Assembly (NCBI RefSeq): GCF_005233845.1
Contig: NZ_SZQL01000008.1
Span: forward strand, 124,001-188,000
Direction of reading: 5' to 3'
DNA from: Ilyomonas limi
GTDB lineage: Bacteria; Bacteroidota; Bacteroidia; Chitinophagales; Chitinophagaceae
Length of the DNA stretch: 64,000 nt
Shown in pieces: positions 36,646-45,327 of this stretch. Made by a program: the position numbers and the translations under genes. Below the pieces are notes generated by a model. That model was not told the DNA's origin. It saw only the letters and a list, made by a program, of their open reading frames with translations, and did not search any database. How positions within the stretch are numbered: the first letter of the stretch is position 1; every line of letters begins with the position of its first letter.

Positions 36646-37167
36646 TTAAACTTCTTGCGGCATAAACAAAGCCTTCAACTCCGCTGCTTCATCGGGCTTC
36701 ATTTTGCCACTTAAAATGAGACGCACTTGTCTTCTGCGCAAAGCACCTTCGTATAATAATTGCTCTTCTTTAGTTTCAGGAATTAATGCCGGTACAGACT
36801 TAGGTTTGCCAGTGGCATCCAATGCTACAAACGTGAAGTACGCCTCATTACTTTCATATTGATGCTGGTTCAGTACATCTTCCCCCCACACTTTCAAATG
36901 TATTTCCATAGATGTGTTAAAGGCACGTGTCACCTTAGCTTCTATATGTACTACATTGCCCAGTTTTATAGGTGTTTTAAAACTGATGTTGTCTACGCTG
37001 GCAGTCATGCTTGCCGAGTTGCAATGCTTGGTAGATGCCATGGCAGCAGCAATATCCATCCAGTACATCAGGCGGCCACCCATGAGATTGCCAAACACAT
37101 TGGTATCGTTGGGCAGCACTATTTCGTTCATTACCGTAAGGCTTTCTATTGCTTTTTTACCTTCCAT
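36646..37167 (-). CDS. Hotdog-fold acyl-CoA thioesterase
   Basis: 173 residues from the ATG at 37167 (MEGKKAIES); the frame is open six codons further to a TTG but the ATG is preferred. The single hotdog domain has the signature NDTNVFGNLMGGRLMYWMDIA, with Asn and Gly residues that build the thioester pocket, and ASTKHCNSASMTASVDNISF on the next strands, as in YciA/YkhA-type thioesterases that hydrolyse acyl-CoA to free acid and CoA in the cytoplasm. A C-terminal helical tail (EALRRRQVR-like and KPDEAAELKALF) is present. The chain-length preference cannot be read. A TATCTTTG box lies about 16 bp upstream. Confidence 0.88.
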   Translation of the reverse strand: MEGKKAIESLTVMNEIVLPNDTNVFGNLMGGRLMYWMDIAAAMASTKHCNSASMTASVDNISFKTPIKLGNVVHIEAKVTRAFNTSMEIHLKVWGEDVLNQHQYESNEAYFTFVALDATGKPKSVPALIPETKEEQLLYEGALRRRQVRLILSGKMKPDEAAELKALFMPQEV

Positions 37168-37182
37168 AACTTTAATTTGCGG

Positions 37183-37190
37183 CAAAGATA
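37183..37190 (-). promoter_or_regulatory. Minus-7 box candidate for the thioesterase gene
   Basis: TATCTTTG on the minus strand matches the Bacteroidota minus-7 consensus TAnnTTTG exactly and lies about 16 bp from the ATG. No clear minus-33 TTG is seen at the usual distance. Confidence 0.4.
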
Positions 37191-37447
37191 AGCAGGTGTA
37201 TGGATCGTGATGTCTCCTGATGTGTTTAGGACTTGATGTCTCCTGATTACTTTAGATGGCGTTGCTTTTGAATTTTTTAATTAATCTGATAGAAGCAACT
37301 GCTATATCTCTATGCGCCGCTGTGCTGTACTCCGGTATCTTTGCGTTAAAAGATGCATGTTCACAAACATCTTTTTTAAACATCAATTATTAAACTTTTT
37401 GTAAGCATAAAAGCATTTTGATAAAGGAAAGATTTATCCATTCTCAC

Positions 37448-37455
37448 TACTTTCG
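37448..37455 (+). promoter_or_regulatory. Minus-7 box candidate for the DUF4954 gene
   Basis: TACTTTCG differs from TAnnTTTG at one position and lies 26 bp before the start codon at 37482. A full match, TATCTTTG, also occurs further upstream at 37336-37343 and may be the actual or a second promoter. Confidence 0.35.
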
Positions 37456-37481
37456 CCATAAACCTTGTAAACACAGCTTTG

Positions 37482-39707
37482 ATGGGCAAGAATAATATTA
37501 CTAAAAGTACCGTAAGCGCACTTGGCTACCACTTTATTGCACAGGCATACCTGCCAGAAGGTAAAGATGAATATTACCTCCGCAACCTGCAAAACCGTAG
37601 TGGCATTAATTACCGGCAATTAACGGCTTATGAGATAGAAGTGCTCGTACGTAACCGCAACACCAGCGACAACTGGAACAACCTGCTCGTATCTGATGCT
37701 TTCAACCCCGAACTGGTAAAGAATTGCAAATTTTATGGTTTGGTGCGCATTGGTAAATTAGAGCCTTATGTGCTCTCTTTCAGCGATTTGAAACTACCTG
37801 TAGGTCTATACAACTCTACCATTATCAGCAGTGATTTTGGCGATAACGTAGCCATAGATAATGTGCATTATATGTCGCATTACATTACCGGTAGCAAAGT
37901 GATAATTACCAATGTAAATGAGTTGGTAACTACCGACCATTCTAAATTTGGTAACGGCATTGTAAAAGAAGGTGAGGAGGAAAGCGTACGCATCTGGCTG
38001 GAAATCTGTAATGAAAATGGCGGCAGAAAAGTAATTCCGTTTGTAAGCATGCAGGCTGGTGATGCATGGCTGTGGAGCCGCTACCGCGAAGATGATTTAT
38101 TGCTCGAGCGCTTTAAAGAATTTACCGAAAAAGAATACAAGGTAGCGCGCGGTTATTATGGCAAAATTGGTGACCGCACAGTGATAAAAAATTGTGGTAT
38201 TATTAAAGATGTTTGGATTGGTGCCGATGCTTACATAAAAGGTGCTAACAAGCTAAAAAATCTTACCATCAATTCGGGCGAAGAAGGGCAAACGCAGATT
38301 GGTGAAGGATGCGAATTAGTAAATGGCGTGATCGGTTTTGGCTGCCGCGTGTTTTATGGTGTAAAAGCAGTGCGGTTTATAATGGCATCGCACTCGCAGT
38401 TGAAATATGGAGCACGATTAATTAATTCTTATTTAGGCAATAATGCTACAATCTCCTGTTGCGAAGTGTTGAATTCTTTAATATTCCCATCGCACGAGCA
38501 GCACCACAACAACTCGTTTTTGTGCGCGGCGATGGTGATGGGGCAAAGCAATATTCCGGCTGGTGCAACTATCGGCAGCAATCATAATTCGCGTGGTGCC
38601 GATGGTGAAATTATTGTGGGACGAGGCTTTTGGCCAGGCTTATGTGTAAGCCTCAAACATAATACTAAAGTAGCGTCCTTCACCATTATTGCTAAAGGCG
38701 ATTATAACTACGAACTGAATATACCTGTTCCATTTGCATTGGTAAGCAACGATGTGGCAAAAGACAGACTGGTGGTGATGCCGGCGTATTGGTTTTTGTA
38801 CAACATGTATGCGCTCGCACGCAACGCGTGGAAGTATGCAGACAGAGATAACCGCACAGAACGCATCCAGTTTTTGGAAACTGATTTTTTGGCCCCGGAT
38901 AGCGTAAACGAAATGTTTGATGCAATTGCCCTGTTTGAAACAGCCGTGGGTGCAGCTTTTTACCGCGAAAAAAGACCAGAAATTTTACCCACCGATGAAC
39001 AATGCCTATTAGAAGGAAGACAATTATTACAGCAAAAAAATGAAGTCGTCAAAGAGCTGGAAATAAATGTTGCCGGCTTTGAAAATGCAAAGCGTAAAAC
39101 GGCGATTACCAAAGTGCAGCAGGCGTATGATGCTTTCCGGGAAATGATTACTTTTTATGGCATTTGTGGCTTAATAACAGTGGCTGAACAATATGATTAT
39201 ACTGGTTTGCAATCATTGTTAAAAACAGCAACTTACGCACACAGAAATAATTGGCTGAATGTAGGCGGACAATTAATTCCGGAAGATGAAGTGGAAAAAG
39301 CAAAGCGGCTGATAAAAGAAGGAGAAATAGCTTCGTGGATTGATGTACATCAATTTTATATAACACAAGGACAACGATACCCGGAGCAAAAGCTGCTGCA
39401 TCAATTAGCTTCGTTGAGTGAAGTAAAGCAAATGCCTTTAGATATGTTGAGCATGGAAGAAATACACATTTTATTGGAAGATGCAATTGTAATAAAAGAA
39501 AAAGTAGCAGCAGCCATCCACGCTTCACGCGCCAAAGATTACAATAATCCGTTTAGAAAAATGGTGTATGAAAGTGAACTGGAAATGGAGAAAGTAGTAG
39601 GCAGGCTGGAGGATAATAGCTTTATCTTACAGCAGGCGAAAGAAGTAGAAGCATTTAAAAATAAAGTTGCGGAATTGAAGGAGAAGTTGATGCAGCAGGT
39701 TATTTAA
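37482..39707 (+). CDS. DUF4954-type protein with left-handed beta-helix
   Basis: 741 residues from the ATG at 37482 (MGKNNITKST); a TTG one codon upstream is less likely. The middle region (about 215-430) has the irregular Ile/Val-rich hexapeptide-like turns of a left-handed beta-helix (VIKNCGIIKDVWIGADAYIK, ATISCCEVLNSLIF, NIPAGATIGSNHN), as found in acyl- and nucleotidyl-transferases. The C-terminal about 250 residues are helical and acidic. The family is common in Bacteroidota and its function has not been established as far as I know. No signal peptide or membrane segment is seen. It is monocistronic, followed by a decayed gene. Confidence 0.85.
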   Translation: MGKNNITKSTVSALGYHFIAQAYLPEGKDEYYLRNLQNRSGINYRQLTAYEIEVLVRNRNTSDNWNNLLVSDAFNPELVKNCKFYGLVRIGKLEPYVLSFSDLKLPVGLYNSTIISSDFGDNVAIDNVHYMSHYITGSKVIITNVNELVTTDHSKFGNGIVKEGEEESVRIWLEICNENGGRKVIPFVSMQAGDAWLWSRYREDDLLLERFKEFTEKEYKVARGYYGKIGDRTVIKNCGIIKDVWIGADAYIKGANKLKNLTINSGEEGQTQIGEGCELVNGVIGFGCRVFYGVKAVRFIMASHSQLKYGARLINSYLGNNATISCCEVLNSLIFPSHEQHHNNSFLCAAMVMGQSNIPAGATIGSNHNSRGADGEIIVGRGFWPGLCVSLKHNTKVASFTIIAKGDYNYELNIPVPFALVSNDVAKDRLVVMPAYWFLYNMYALARNAWKYADRDNRTERIQFLETDFLAPDSVNEMFDAIALFETAVGAAFYREKRPEILPTDEQCLLEGRQLLQQKNEVVKELEINVAGFENAKRKTAITKVQQAYDAFREMITFYGICGLITVAEQYDYTGLQSLLKTATYAHRNNWLNVGGQLIPEDEVEKAKRLIKEGEIASWIDVHQFYITQGQRYPEQKLLHQLASLSEVKQMPLDMLSMEEIHILLEDAIVIKEKVAAAIHASRAKDYNNPFRKMVYESELEMEKVVGRLEDNSFILQQAKEVEAFKNKVAELKEKLMQQVI

Positions 39708-39792
39708 AACAGGTTTTACAAATAACATGGATTAAGTTTTATGCCAAAGTTGATAAAAATAATAAATCTTATTTTTACAAAAAGGGGTTCAT

Positions 39793-40383
39793 ATGAGCGC
39801 AATACCAGCCAGCAAATACATTAGCGTTGAAGATTACTTAGCTGCAGAAGAAGTAGCTCTGGAAAAGCATGCATATTACAAAGGCTAAGTATTTGCTATA
39901 GCTGGTCCTGGCATAGCACATAACCGTATTGTGCGAAATGCCACCATAACAATAGGCAGTTATCTTTGAAGACAAAACCTGTGAAATTCTTCCAAGTGAT
40001 TTGCGTGTTTACATAGAGACACATTCTTTGTTCACCTACCCAGACCTAACCATTTTCTGCGAGCCATTAAAGATGTTCAAAAACAGAACCGATACAGCTA
40101 CCAATCCAGTAGTAATTATCGAAGTATTATCTAAATCAACCCAGGATCATGACCGTGGCAGTAAATTTAAATTATACCGGGATTTGCCTTCTTTAAAAGA
40201 ATATATTCTTATTTCTTTCACCGGAGTATTGATGGGAAAATATAAAAAGCAGGCGGATAATAAGTGGATAATAAATGGCAATTCACGGCTTATAATAAGG
40301 CAGAAGAAAGCTTTGCAATAGAAGCAATCGGGCTGAATATTGAAGTGAATACATTATATAGAGGAGTAGTATTTGAAGAATAA
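39793..40383 (+). pseudogene. Decayed Uma2/DUF820-type nuclease gene
   Basis: Translation starts MSAIPASKYISVEDYLAAEE, runs into an in-frame TAA after YYKG, resumes VFAIAGPGIAHNRIV, needs a 1-base shift near GSYL to continue EDKTCEILPSDLRV and YPDLTIFCEP and VVIIEVLSKST, and needs another shift after DNKWI to give WQFTAYNKAEESFAIEAIGL and a natural end VVFEE. The DLRV, PDLTI and EVLSKST blocks are the Uma2 (PD-(D/E)xK fold) core. At least one nonsense mutation and two frameshifts are needed, so the gene is dead. It fills the space directly upstream of rplK. Confidence 0.8.
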
Positions 40384-40463
40384 TTGCCAATCTCATCTCA
40401 AAATTCCCCAATATTTTACAAAATATTCCAATATTCCATCTTCCTTATTCAATAATATTCCCT

Positions 40464-40471
40464 TACCTTCG
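40464..40471 (+). promoter_or_regulatory. Minus-7 box candidate for the rplK operon
   Basis: TACCTTCG resembles TAnnTTTG with one mismatch. A transcript from here would begin near 40478, at the foot of the first leader hairpin. No convincing minus-33 TTG is visible. Confidence 0.35.
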
Positions 40472-40473
40472 CG

Positions 40474-40525
40474 CTCCCAAAAAGTTCTTTGTGTAAGAAA
40501 TTGGGAGTTCCGATACAATCGGAAC
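40474..40525 (+). promoter_or_regulatory. Two-hairpin leader of rplK
   Basis: Hairpin 1 pairs CTCCCAA (40474-40480) with TTGGGAG (40501-40507) and inside it TTCTT (40485-40489) with AAGAA (40495-40499), leaving an asymmetric 4:1 internal loop. Hairpin 2 pairs GTTCCGAT (40507-40514) with ATCGGAAC (40518-40525). They sit 24 bases before the rplK ATG. A short stem with an asymmetric internal loop is a plausible L1 repressor site, by analogy with L11-operon autoregulation. Confidence 0.5.
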
Positions 40526-40549
40526 GCTATCACCAAAAAAAGTATAAAA

Positions 40550-40993
40550 ATGGCTAAAGAAATTGCAACCTACGTAAAGTTGCAGGTTAAGGGTGGCCAA
40601 GCCAACCCCGCACCGCCCGTAGGTCCCGCGCTCGGTAGTAAGGGCGTAAACATCATGGAGTTCTGCAAGCAATTTAATGCAAGAACGCAGGATAAAATAG
40701 GAAAAGTAGTTCCTGTTATCATCACCGTTTATACCGACAAGTCTTTTGATTTTGTTATTAAGACGGCTCCCGCACCCATTCAGCTCATGGAAGCTGCCAA
40801 AATTCAAAAAGGTTCTAAGGAAAGTAATCGTGCTAAGGTGGGCAAAGTAACCTGGCAACAAGTAGAAACTATTGCTAAAGACAAAATGCCCGACCTCAAC
40901 TGCTTTACACTGGAAAGCGCCATGAAAATGGTGGCTGGCACAGCACGCAGCATGGGCATTACCGTAGAAGGAAACGCTCCATGGCAATCTTAA
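40550..40993 (+). CDS. rplK: 50S ribosomal protein L11
   Basis: 147 residues from the ATG at 40550 ([12 protein letters not shown]). The upstream open frame into the decayed gene is not coding. L11 signature regions are all present: the N-terminal [41 protein letters not shown], and the C-terminal RNA-binding part ending [13 protein letters not shown]. It binds the GTPase-associated centre of 23S rRNA. It is first of the block rplK-rplA-rplJ-rplL with 28 bp to rplA. Unlike the usual order, secE-nusG does not precede it. Confidence 0.97.
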   Translation: MAKEIATYVKLQVKGGQANPAPPVGPALGSKGVNIMEFCKQFNARTQDKIGKVVPVIITVYTDKSFDFVIKTAPAPIQLMEAAKIQKGSKESNRAKVGKVTWQQVETIAKDKMPDLNCFTLESAMKMVAGTARSMGITVEGNAPWQS

Positions 40994-41021
40994 TTTATTA
41001 AACTCTTACAACTTTTTGCAA

Positions 41022-41714
41022 ATGGCACTCACTAAAAAAAGAAAGCTGGCGGAAGCAAAAGTGGACAAAAACAAAGATTACTCTTTGCAGGCTGCTTCTT
41101 CGCTCGTTAAAGAAATAAATACCACCAAATTCGATTCTTCTGTTGACCTGCACGTGCGCCTTGGTGTAGATCCCAAAAAAGCAGACCAGCAGGTTCGTGG
41201 CACTGTTACCCTGCCACATGGCACCGGCAAAACCAAGCGTGTATTGGTTTTGTGCACACCCGATAAAGAAGCCGAAGCAAAGGCGGCTGGTGCAGACTTC
41301 GTAGGTTTGGATGAATTCGTTCAAAAAATTGAAGGCGGCTGGACAGATGTAGATGTGATTGTTGCTACACCATCGGTAATGCCTAAAATTGGTAGATTGG
41401 GTAAAATATTAGGTCCACGCAACCTGATGCCCAACCCAAAGACAGGTACGGTTACCAACAATGTAGCCGAAGCAGTAACGGAAGTAAAGGGCGGTAAAAT
41501 TGCGTTCAAAGTAGATAAAGCAGGTATTGTACATGCTTCTATCGGCCGCATATCTTTTGATCCTGAAAAAATTGCTGCCAACAGCCAGGAATTAATCAAT
41601 GCATTAATGAAGCTGAAGCCGACTACCGCAAAAGGCATTTACCTCAGAGGTGTAAGCATGGCCAGCACAATGAGCCCTGGTATTTCTATCGACACCAAAT
41701 CTGTTCAAAGCTAA
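41022..41714 (+). CDS. rplA: 50S ribosomal protein L1
   Basis: 230 residues from the ATG at 41022 ([12 protein letters not shown]); a TTG two codons upstream is rejected. The L1 core ([20 protein letters not shown]) and the RNA-binding signature [13 protein letters not shown] are present, along with [20 protein letters not shown]. In other bacteria L1 also represses this operon by binding its leader, which fits the structured region before rplK. The gap to rplJ is 64 bp. Confidence 0.97.
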   Translation: MALTKKRKLAEAKVDKNKDYSLQAASSLVKEINTTKFDSSVDLHVRLGVDPKKADQQVRGTVTLPHGTGKTKRVLVLCTPDKEAEAKAAGADFVGLDEFVQKIEGGWTDVDVIVATPSVMPKIGRLGKILGPRNLMPNPKTGTVTNNVAEAVTEVKGGKIAFKVDKAGIVHASIGRISFDPEKIAANSQELINALMKLKPTTAKGIYLRGVSMASTMSPGISIDTKSVQS

Positions 41715-41778
41715 AAAATCCTTCACAACGCTTAGGAATTATTGTTTTGAATAGTTCAGAAGCACAAACAAAAGCGTT

Positions 41779-42318
41779 ATGACCAAAGAACAAAAAAACG
41801 AAGTGATTGACGTTCTTAAAGAGAAATTCAATCAATATAATAACTTTTATATCACCAATACCGAGGCATTAACAGTAGCTCAGGTAAATAAATTACGCCG
41901 TGTTTGCTTCGACAAAAACGTAGAAGTAACAGTAGCTAAAAACACGCTTATCCGTAAGGCGTTAGAGCAAATAGATTCAGAACGTTTCAGCGGTGTGTAC
42001 GACAGCCTGAATGGTGTAACAGCCCTACTCTTTAGCGAGAATGCAAAAGAGCCGGCGCTGCTCATTAGCTCTTTCCGTAAAGATGCCAATACCGAAAAGC
42101 CCATCTTAAAAGCAGCTTACATTGATACAGCTATTTTTGTTGGTAACGACCAACTGGATACGCTGAAAACGCTGAAAAGCAAGCAAGACCTTATTGGTGA
42201 AATCATTGGCTTGTTGCAATCTCCTGCCAAGAATGTTATCAGCGGCTTAAATGCAGGCAGCAAACTCGCCGGCATCATCAAAGCACTGGAAGAAAGAGAG
42301 GCTGCACCAGCACAATAA
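41779..42318 (+). CDS. rplJ: 50S ribosomal protein L10
   Basis: 179 residues starting MTKEQKNEVIDVLKEKF. It has the typical L10 N-terminal domain (FYITNTEALTVAQVNKLRR, VAKNTLIRKAL) and a C-terminal helix (GSKLAGIIKALEEREAAP) that carries L12 dimers. It anchors the stalk on 23S rRNA. It is followed by a structured 141-bp spacer and then rplL. Confidence 0.97.
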   Translation: MTKEQKNEVIDVLKEKFNQYNNFYITNTEALTVAQVNKLRRVCFDKNVEVTVAKNTLIRKALEQIDSERFSGVYDSLNGVTALLFSENAKEPALLISSFRKDANTEKPILKAAYIDTAIFVGNDQLDTLKTLKSKQDLIGEIIGLLQSPAKNVISGLNAGSKLAGIIKALEEREAAPAQ

Positions 42319-42327
42319 TTAATATTA

Positions 42328-42444
42328 GTTACCGGATATTGGATACCAGTAACCGGTAACTACAAATACTTACCTCAAGCCTGAGAGGTAACTACAACAC
42401 AAATTTTTTTAAACATTCCGCCGGAGCACAGGCAATGAAGGCGG
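42328..42444 (+). promoter_or_regulatory. Structured rplJ-rplL spacer
   Basis: Three successive inverted repeats lie in the spacer: GTTACCGG/CCGGTAAC (42328-42335 and 42353-42360), TTACCTC/GAGGTAA (42370-42376 and 42385-42391) and CCGCC/GGCGG (42418-42422 and 42440-42444). Such a structured region may set the L12:L10 expression ratio, by attenuation, RNA processing or a second promoter. None of them has a strong T-run. Confidence 0.4.
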
Positions 42445-42459
42445 CAAAAATTTGAAATC

Positions 42460-42843
42460 ATGGCAGATTTAAAAGCCTTTGCAGATCAACTGGTTAACTT
42501 AACTGTAAAAGAAGTTAACGAATTAGCTAAAATTTTGAAAGACGAGTACGGCATCGAGCCTGCTGCTGCAGCCGTAGCTGTTGCTGGTCCTGCTGCTGGT
42601 GGTGGCGCTGCTGCTCCTGCTGCTGAAGAAAAAACAGCATTTGACGTTATCCTGAAAAGCGGTGGCGCAAACAAACTGCAGGTTGTTAAGATCGTAAAAG
42701 ACTTAACTGGCTTAGGTTTGAAAGAAGCAAAAGAATTAGTTGACGGCGCTCCAAAACCTATCAAAGAAGGTGTTGCTAAAGCCGAAGCTGACGACTTAGC
42801 TGCTAAGCTGAAAGAAGCAGGTGCTGATGTTGAAGTAAAATAA
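42460..42843 (+). CDS. rplL: 50S ribosomal protein L7/L12
   Basis: 127 residues. N-terminal dimerisation domain ([31 protein letters not shown]), Ala/Gly-rich hinge ([20 protein letters not shown]) and C-terminal factor-binding domain ([38 protein letters not shown]) are complete. It recruits translation GTPases at the stalk. It is the last gene of the block; a strong terminator follows where rpoB would normally come. Confidence 0.98.
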   Translation: MADLKAFADQLVNLTVKEVNELAKILKDEYGIEPAAAAVAVAGPAAGGGAAAPAAEEKTAFDVILKSGGANKLQVVKIVKDLTGLGLKEAKELVDGAPKPIKEGVAKAEADDLAAKLKEAGADVEVK

Positions 42844-42864
42844 TTATTTCAATAATTGCATTTA

Positions 42865-42901
42865 AAAGGAGCTGTGTTATACGCAGCTCCTTTGTTTTTT
42901 T
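42865..42901 (+). terminator. Rho-independent terminator after rplL
   Basis: A 10-bp stem AAAGGAGCTG/CAGCTCCTTT with a 9-base loop is followed by GTTTTTTTA. It is 21 bases beyond the rplL stop codon. Confidence 0.9.
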
Positions 42902-43094
42902 ATAGCCCCTGGATGACACGGACTTTATGTGCAAATTGAGTTTTGAATAATGATTAGACTGATAATAATAGCTGATGAATCTGATTCGTGATTCGTTAGT
43001 ATAATATCTCCTTTTTTATCCATGCTTTAATCCATACTATCCGTGTGCTATAAATTCTTGCAATTCGCGTAATTATCTCCGGATATCTCGTGCG

Positions 43095-43655
43095 CTACTT
43101 TCGTGGCTCCCAAATAACTTCTTCCACCCCCAACTGTTTACCCACATATCTTGCCAGTACAAACAGGTAATCGCTTAGTCTGTTTAAATATTTAATTACT
43201 AATGGTTCTACAAATTGTTCGTGTTGCAACAGATTTACCACACTGCGCTCTGCGCGGCGGCAAACACAGCGGGTAATGTGAATAGTAGAAACAGCTACGT
43301 GACCGCCGGGTAAAATAAAATGCTTCATTACAGGTAAAGCATCATTCATGCGATCTATTTCTTTTTCCAAGAAACTAATATCCTCTTCTCTTAAATCAGG
43401 CAGATGCATACCGGTTTCTTTATCCGGGTCGCAGGCGAGCGAAGAACCGATGGTAAATAAGCGGTCTTGTATTGTTTTCGATACATTCTTCAATGCTTCA
43501 TTCTGCAAGTAATCGCTTACCAAGCCAAAATACGAGTTCAACTCATCTATATTGCCATAGCTTTCTATACGTATATGGCTTTTTGGAATTTTAGTGCCAC
43601 CGATTAAAGAAGTATTACCGGCATCACCGGTTTTGGTGTAAATTTTTATAGCCAC
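43095..43655 (-). CDS. PduO-type ATP:cob(I)alamin adenosyltransferase
   Basis: 186 residues. The N-terminal nucleotide-binding signature IYTKTGDAGNTSLIGG, the YGNIDELNSYFGL helix and the C-terminal RCVCRRAERSVVNL and YLNRLSDYLFVLARY motifs identify a trimeric PduO/MMAB-type enzyme. It transfers the adenosyl group of ATP to cob(I)alamin, making coenzyme B12 in the cytoplasm. No other cobamide gene is near, so it probably serves a B12-dependent enzyme such as methylmalonyl-CoA mutase encoded elsewhere. It runs on the minus strand, convergent with rplL. Confidence 0.95.
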   Translation of the reverse strand: MAIKIYTKTGDAGNTSLIGGTKIPKSHIRIESYGNIDELNSYFGLVSDYLQNEALKNVSKTIQDRLFTIGSSLACDPDKETGMHLPDLREEDISFLEKEIDRMNDALPVMKHFILPGGHVAVSTIHITRCVCRRAERSVVNLLQHEQFVEPLVIKYLNRLSDYLFVLARYVGKQLGVEEVIWEPRK

Positions 43656-43813
43656 AGAATAAGAATGTTATTGATTGTTGAAATATAACAAGGAATAGAA
43701 TGGTAGTAAGCCAGGGCTTACGTCTTCACGAACCTTTGATTACCTTAACTCGTTGTTGAGTGTGAGGACGAACATTAAGACAGGGAAAGTTCTAAAATGT
43801 ACTATTGCAATTG

Positions 43814-44527
43814 TTACACGCTTGCTGCTGTTGCGTGCACATGAGCATTCATGCTATCACTTTCAATATGACCATCACGCAGGCGTATCACACGCTTAGC
43901 ATAGGCAGCAATATCTTCTTCGTGCGTTACTAAAACAACTGTATTACCGGCAGCTTGTATAGCTCCAAATATTTCCATTACTTCCACCGAAGTTTTACTG
44001 TCCAAATTTCCCGTAGGTTCATCCGCCAGCAGCAAAGAAGGATTGTTTACAATGGCACGCGCAATAGCTACACGTTGTATTTGTCCACCACTCATTTCAT
44101 TGCTTTTATGGTGACTTCTGTCAGCGAGTCCCACTTTACGCAAAGCTTCCATTGCACGCTCGGTACGGTCCTTTTTGCTCACACCAGCATATACGAGCGG
44201 CAACGCCACGTTTTCGGCAGCGGTAAGGCGCGGCAACAAGTTAAACTGCTGAAACACAAAGCCAATCTCCATGTTACGCACATCGGCCAGCTCATCATCA
44301 GCCATTTTGCTCACATCTTTTCCGTTCAGCACATACCTGCCGCCGGTAGGCGTATCCAGGCAGCCAAGTATATTCATTAGCGTACTCTTGCCACTACCCG
44401 AAGGCCCCATAAGCGCTACATATTCGTTTTTATATATGTCCAGCGAAATGCCTTTGAGTACAGGAATAGCCTGCGTACCCATGAAATAGCTTTTCAGGAT
44501 GCCTTCGAGATGGATGATAGATTGCAT
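43814..44527 (-). CDS. LolD/MacB-type ABC ATPase without a local permease
   Basis: 237 residues. Walker [10 protein letters not shown] near 41-49, Q-loop VFQQFNLL, signature [14 protein letters not shown], Walker [13 protein letters not shown] and H-loop VTHEED are intact. It resembles LolD (lipoprotein release) and MacB ATPases and is close in type to the array ATPase at 28187. It follows gatC by 14 bp on the same strand and no FtsX-type permease is adjacent. It may pair with LolCE-like proteins encoded elsewhere or with some members of the permease array. Confidence 0.92.
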   Translation of the reverse strand: MQSIIHLEGILKSYFMGTQAIPVLKGISLDIYKNEYVALMGPSGSGKSTLMNILGCLDTPTGGRYVLNGKDVSKMADDELADVRNMEIGFVFQQFNLLPRLTAAENVALPLVYAGVSKKDRTERAMEALRKVGLADRSHHKSNEMSGGQIQRVAIARAIVNNPSLLLADEPTGNLDSKTSVEVMEIFGAIQAAGNTVVLVTHEEDIAAYAKRVIRLRDGHIESDSMNAHVHATAASV

Positions 44528-44541
44528 AATGGTTTGGTGTA

Positions 44542-44832
44542 TTATTTTTTTATCACTTTAGGTACGAGAAAAAACGCTTCATTTTTTGCCGGTGCATTCC
44601 GCAAAGCTTCCTCCTGGCTGATGGAACCCAGCACTTCATCTTCGCGCAGTACATTCATGCGTGGGCTTATATGCAGCAGCGGCTCCACGCCATCTGTGTT
44701 TACTTCGTTGAGCTTTTCTACAAAGTTGATCATACGTCCCAGATCGGCTTTTAAGCCTTCTTTTTCTTCAGATGCCAATTCAAGCCGTGCCAATTGCGCC
44801 AGTTCATCAATTAGCTCATCGGTAATTTTCAT
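44542..44832 (-). CDS. gatC: Glutamyl-tRNA(Gln)/aspartyl-tRNA(Asn) amidotransferase subunit C
   Basis: 96 residues, the normal GatC length. It starts [19 protein letters not shown], with [19 protein letters not shown] and the C-terminal LREDEV plus AFFLVPKVI motif that wraps around GatA. It stabilises the GatCAB transamidation complex. gatA and gatB are not adjacent, as is common in this phylum. It is probably co-transcribed with the ATPase gene 14 bp downstream. Confidence 0.95.
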   Translation of the reverse strand: MKITDELIDELAQLARLELASEEKEGLKADLGRMINFVEKLNEVNTDGVEPLLHISPRMNVLREDEVLGSISQEEALRNAPAKNEAFFLVPKVIKK

Positions 44833-45325
44833 ATAAACAAAAATAAAAGAAACAAAATTGTTGTGCCTGCTTTTTTACAGCAGCGGATAAAGCTTAACAA
44901 GATGAGTATTGGGATGACGCTTTGCATATATGATGTAAAACGTGAGCTATACGATGTTATAAAAGCTGCAAAACTAAAGTGGGCAGAGCGTGTGAGGGAT
45001 AACAACAGAACTATTCTCACAGAAAGTAACGCCAAATGCCGCGCCGCTTACTGGTCAGGCAAATTTTAAACCTTACATCTTAAACTTACGCTAACCAGCA
45101 CACCTAATTACCATTATATAATGAATAGGATACGACCAGTAGAAGGTGCAACAAACAGCTTTCTATTTGCTGTATAACCCTTAAATATTTGTAATCCATT
45201 GTAATTTTAATGGTTATCACAAACTTTTATTGTTTTTTAAAGCAGGTTTAATGCCCTAGATTTTTAAATATAGAAAATATAGTCCGATATTTATATCCAG
45301 AAATCTGACGAACCAATATCGGGCT
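44833..45325. other. 493-bp divergent spacer between gatC and the second sigma-54 regulator
   Basis: No recognised gene. A short plus-strand frame from an ATG at 44902 to 45069 (55 codons, MTLCIYDVKRELYDVIKAAK part-way in) has no family match I can name and is not called. The right end holds the hairpin that covers the regulator's start codon. Confidence 0.5.
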
Positions 45326-45327
45326 AT
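45279..45327 (+). promoter_or_regulatory. Hairpin covering the start codon of the second sigma-54 regulator
   Basis: ATAGTCCGATATT (45279-45291) pairs with AATATCGGGCTAT (45315-45327): 13 pairs with a single G-U wobble and a 23-base loop. The last two paired bases are the A and T of the ATG at 45326. As RNA it would hide the start codon; as DNA it is an inverted repeat suitable for an autoregulatory operator. Confidence 0.6.

Noticed and set aside
36598-36653. Inverted repeat AAGTTTAATGT/ACATTAAACTT between convergent genes
   Set aside because: The loop is over 30 bases, the stem is AT-rich and the right arm runs into the thioesterase stop codon; too weak for a terminator call.
44902-45069. 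55-codon plus-strand frame in the gatC-regulator spacer
   Set aside because: No recognised family, no signal peptide and no promoter box; left as an unassigned frame within the spacer.
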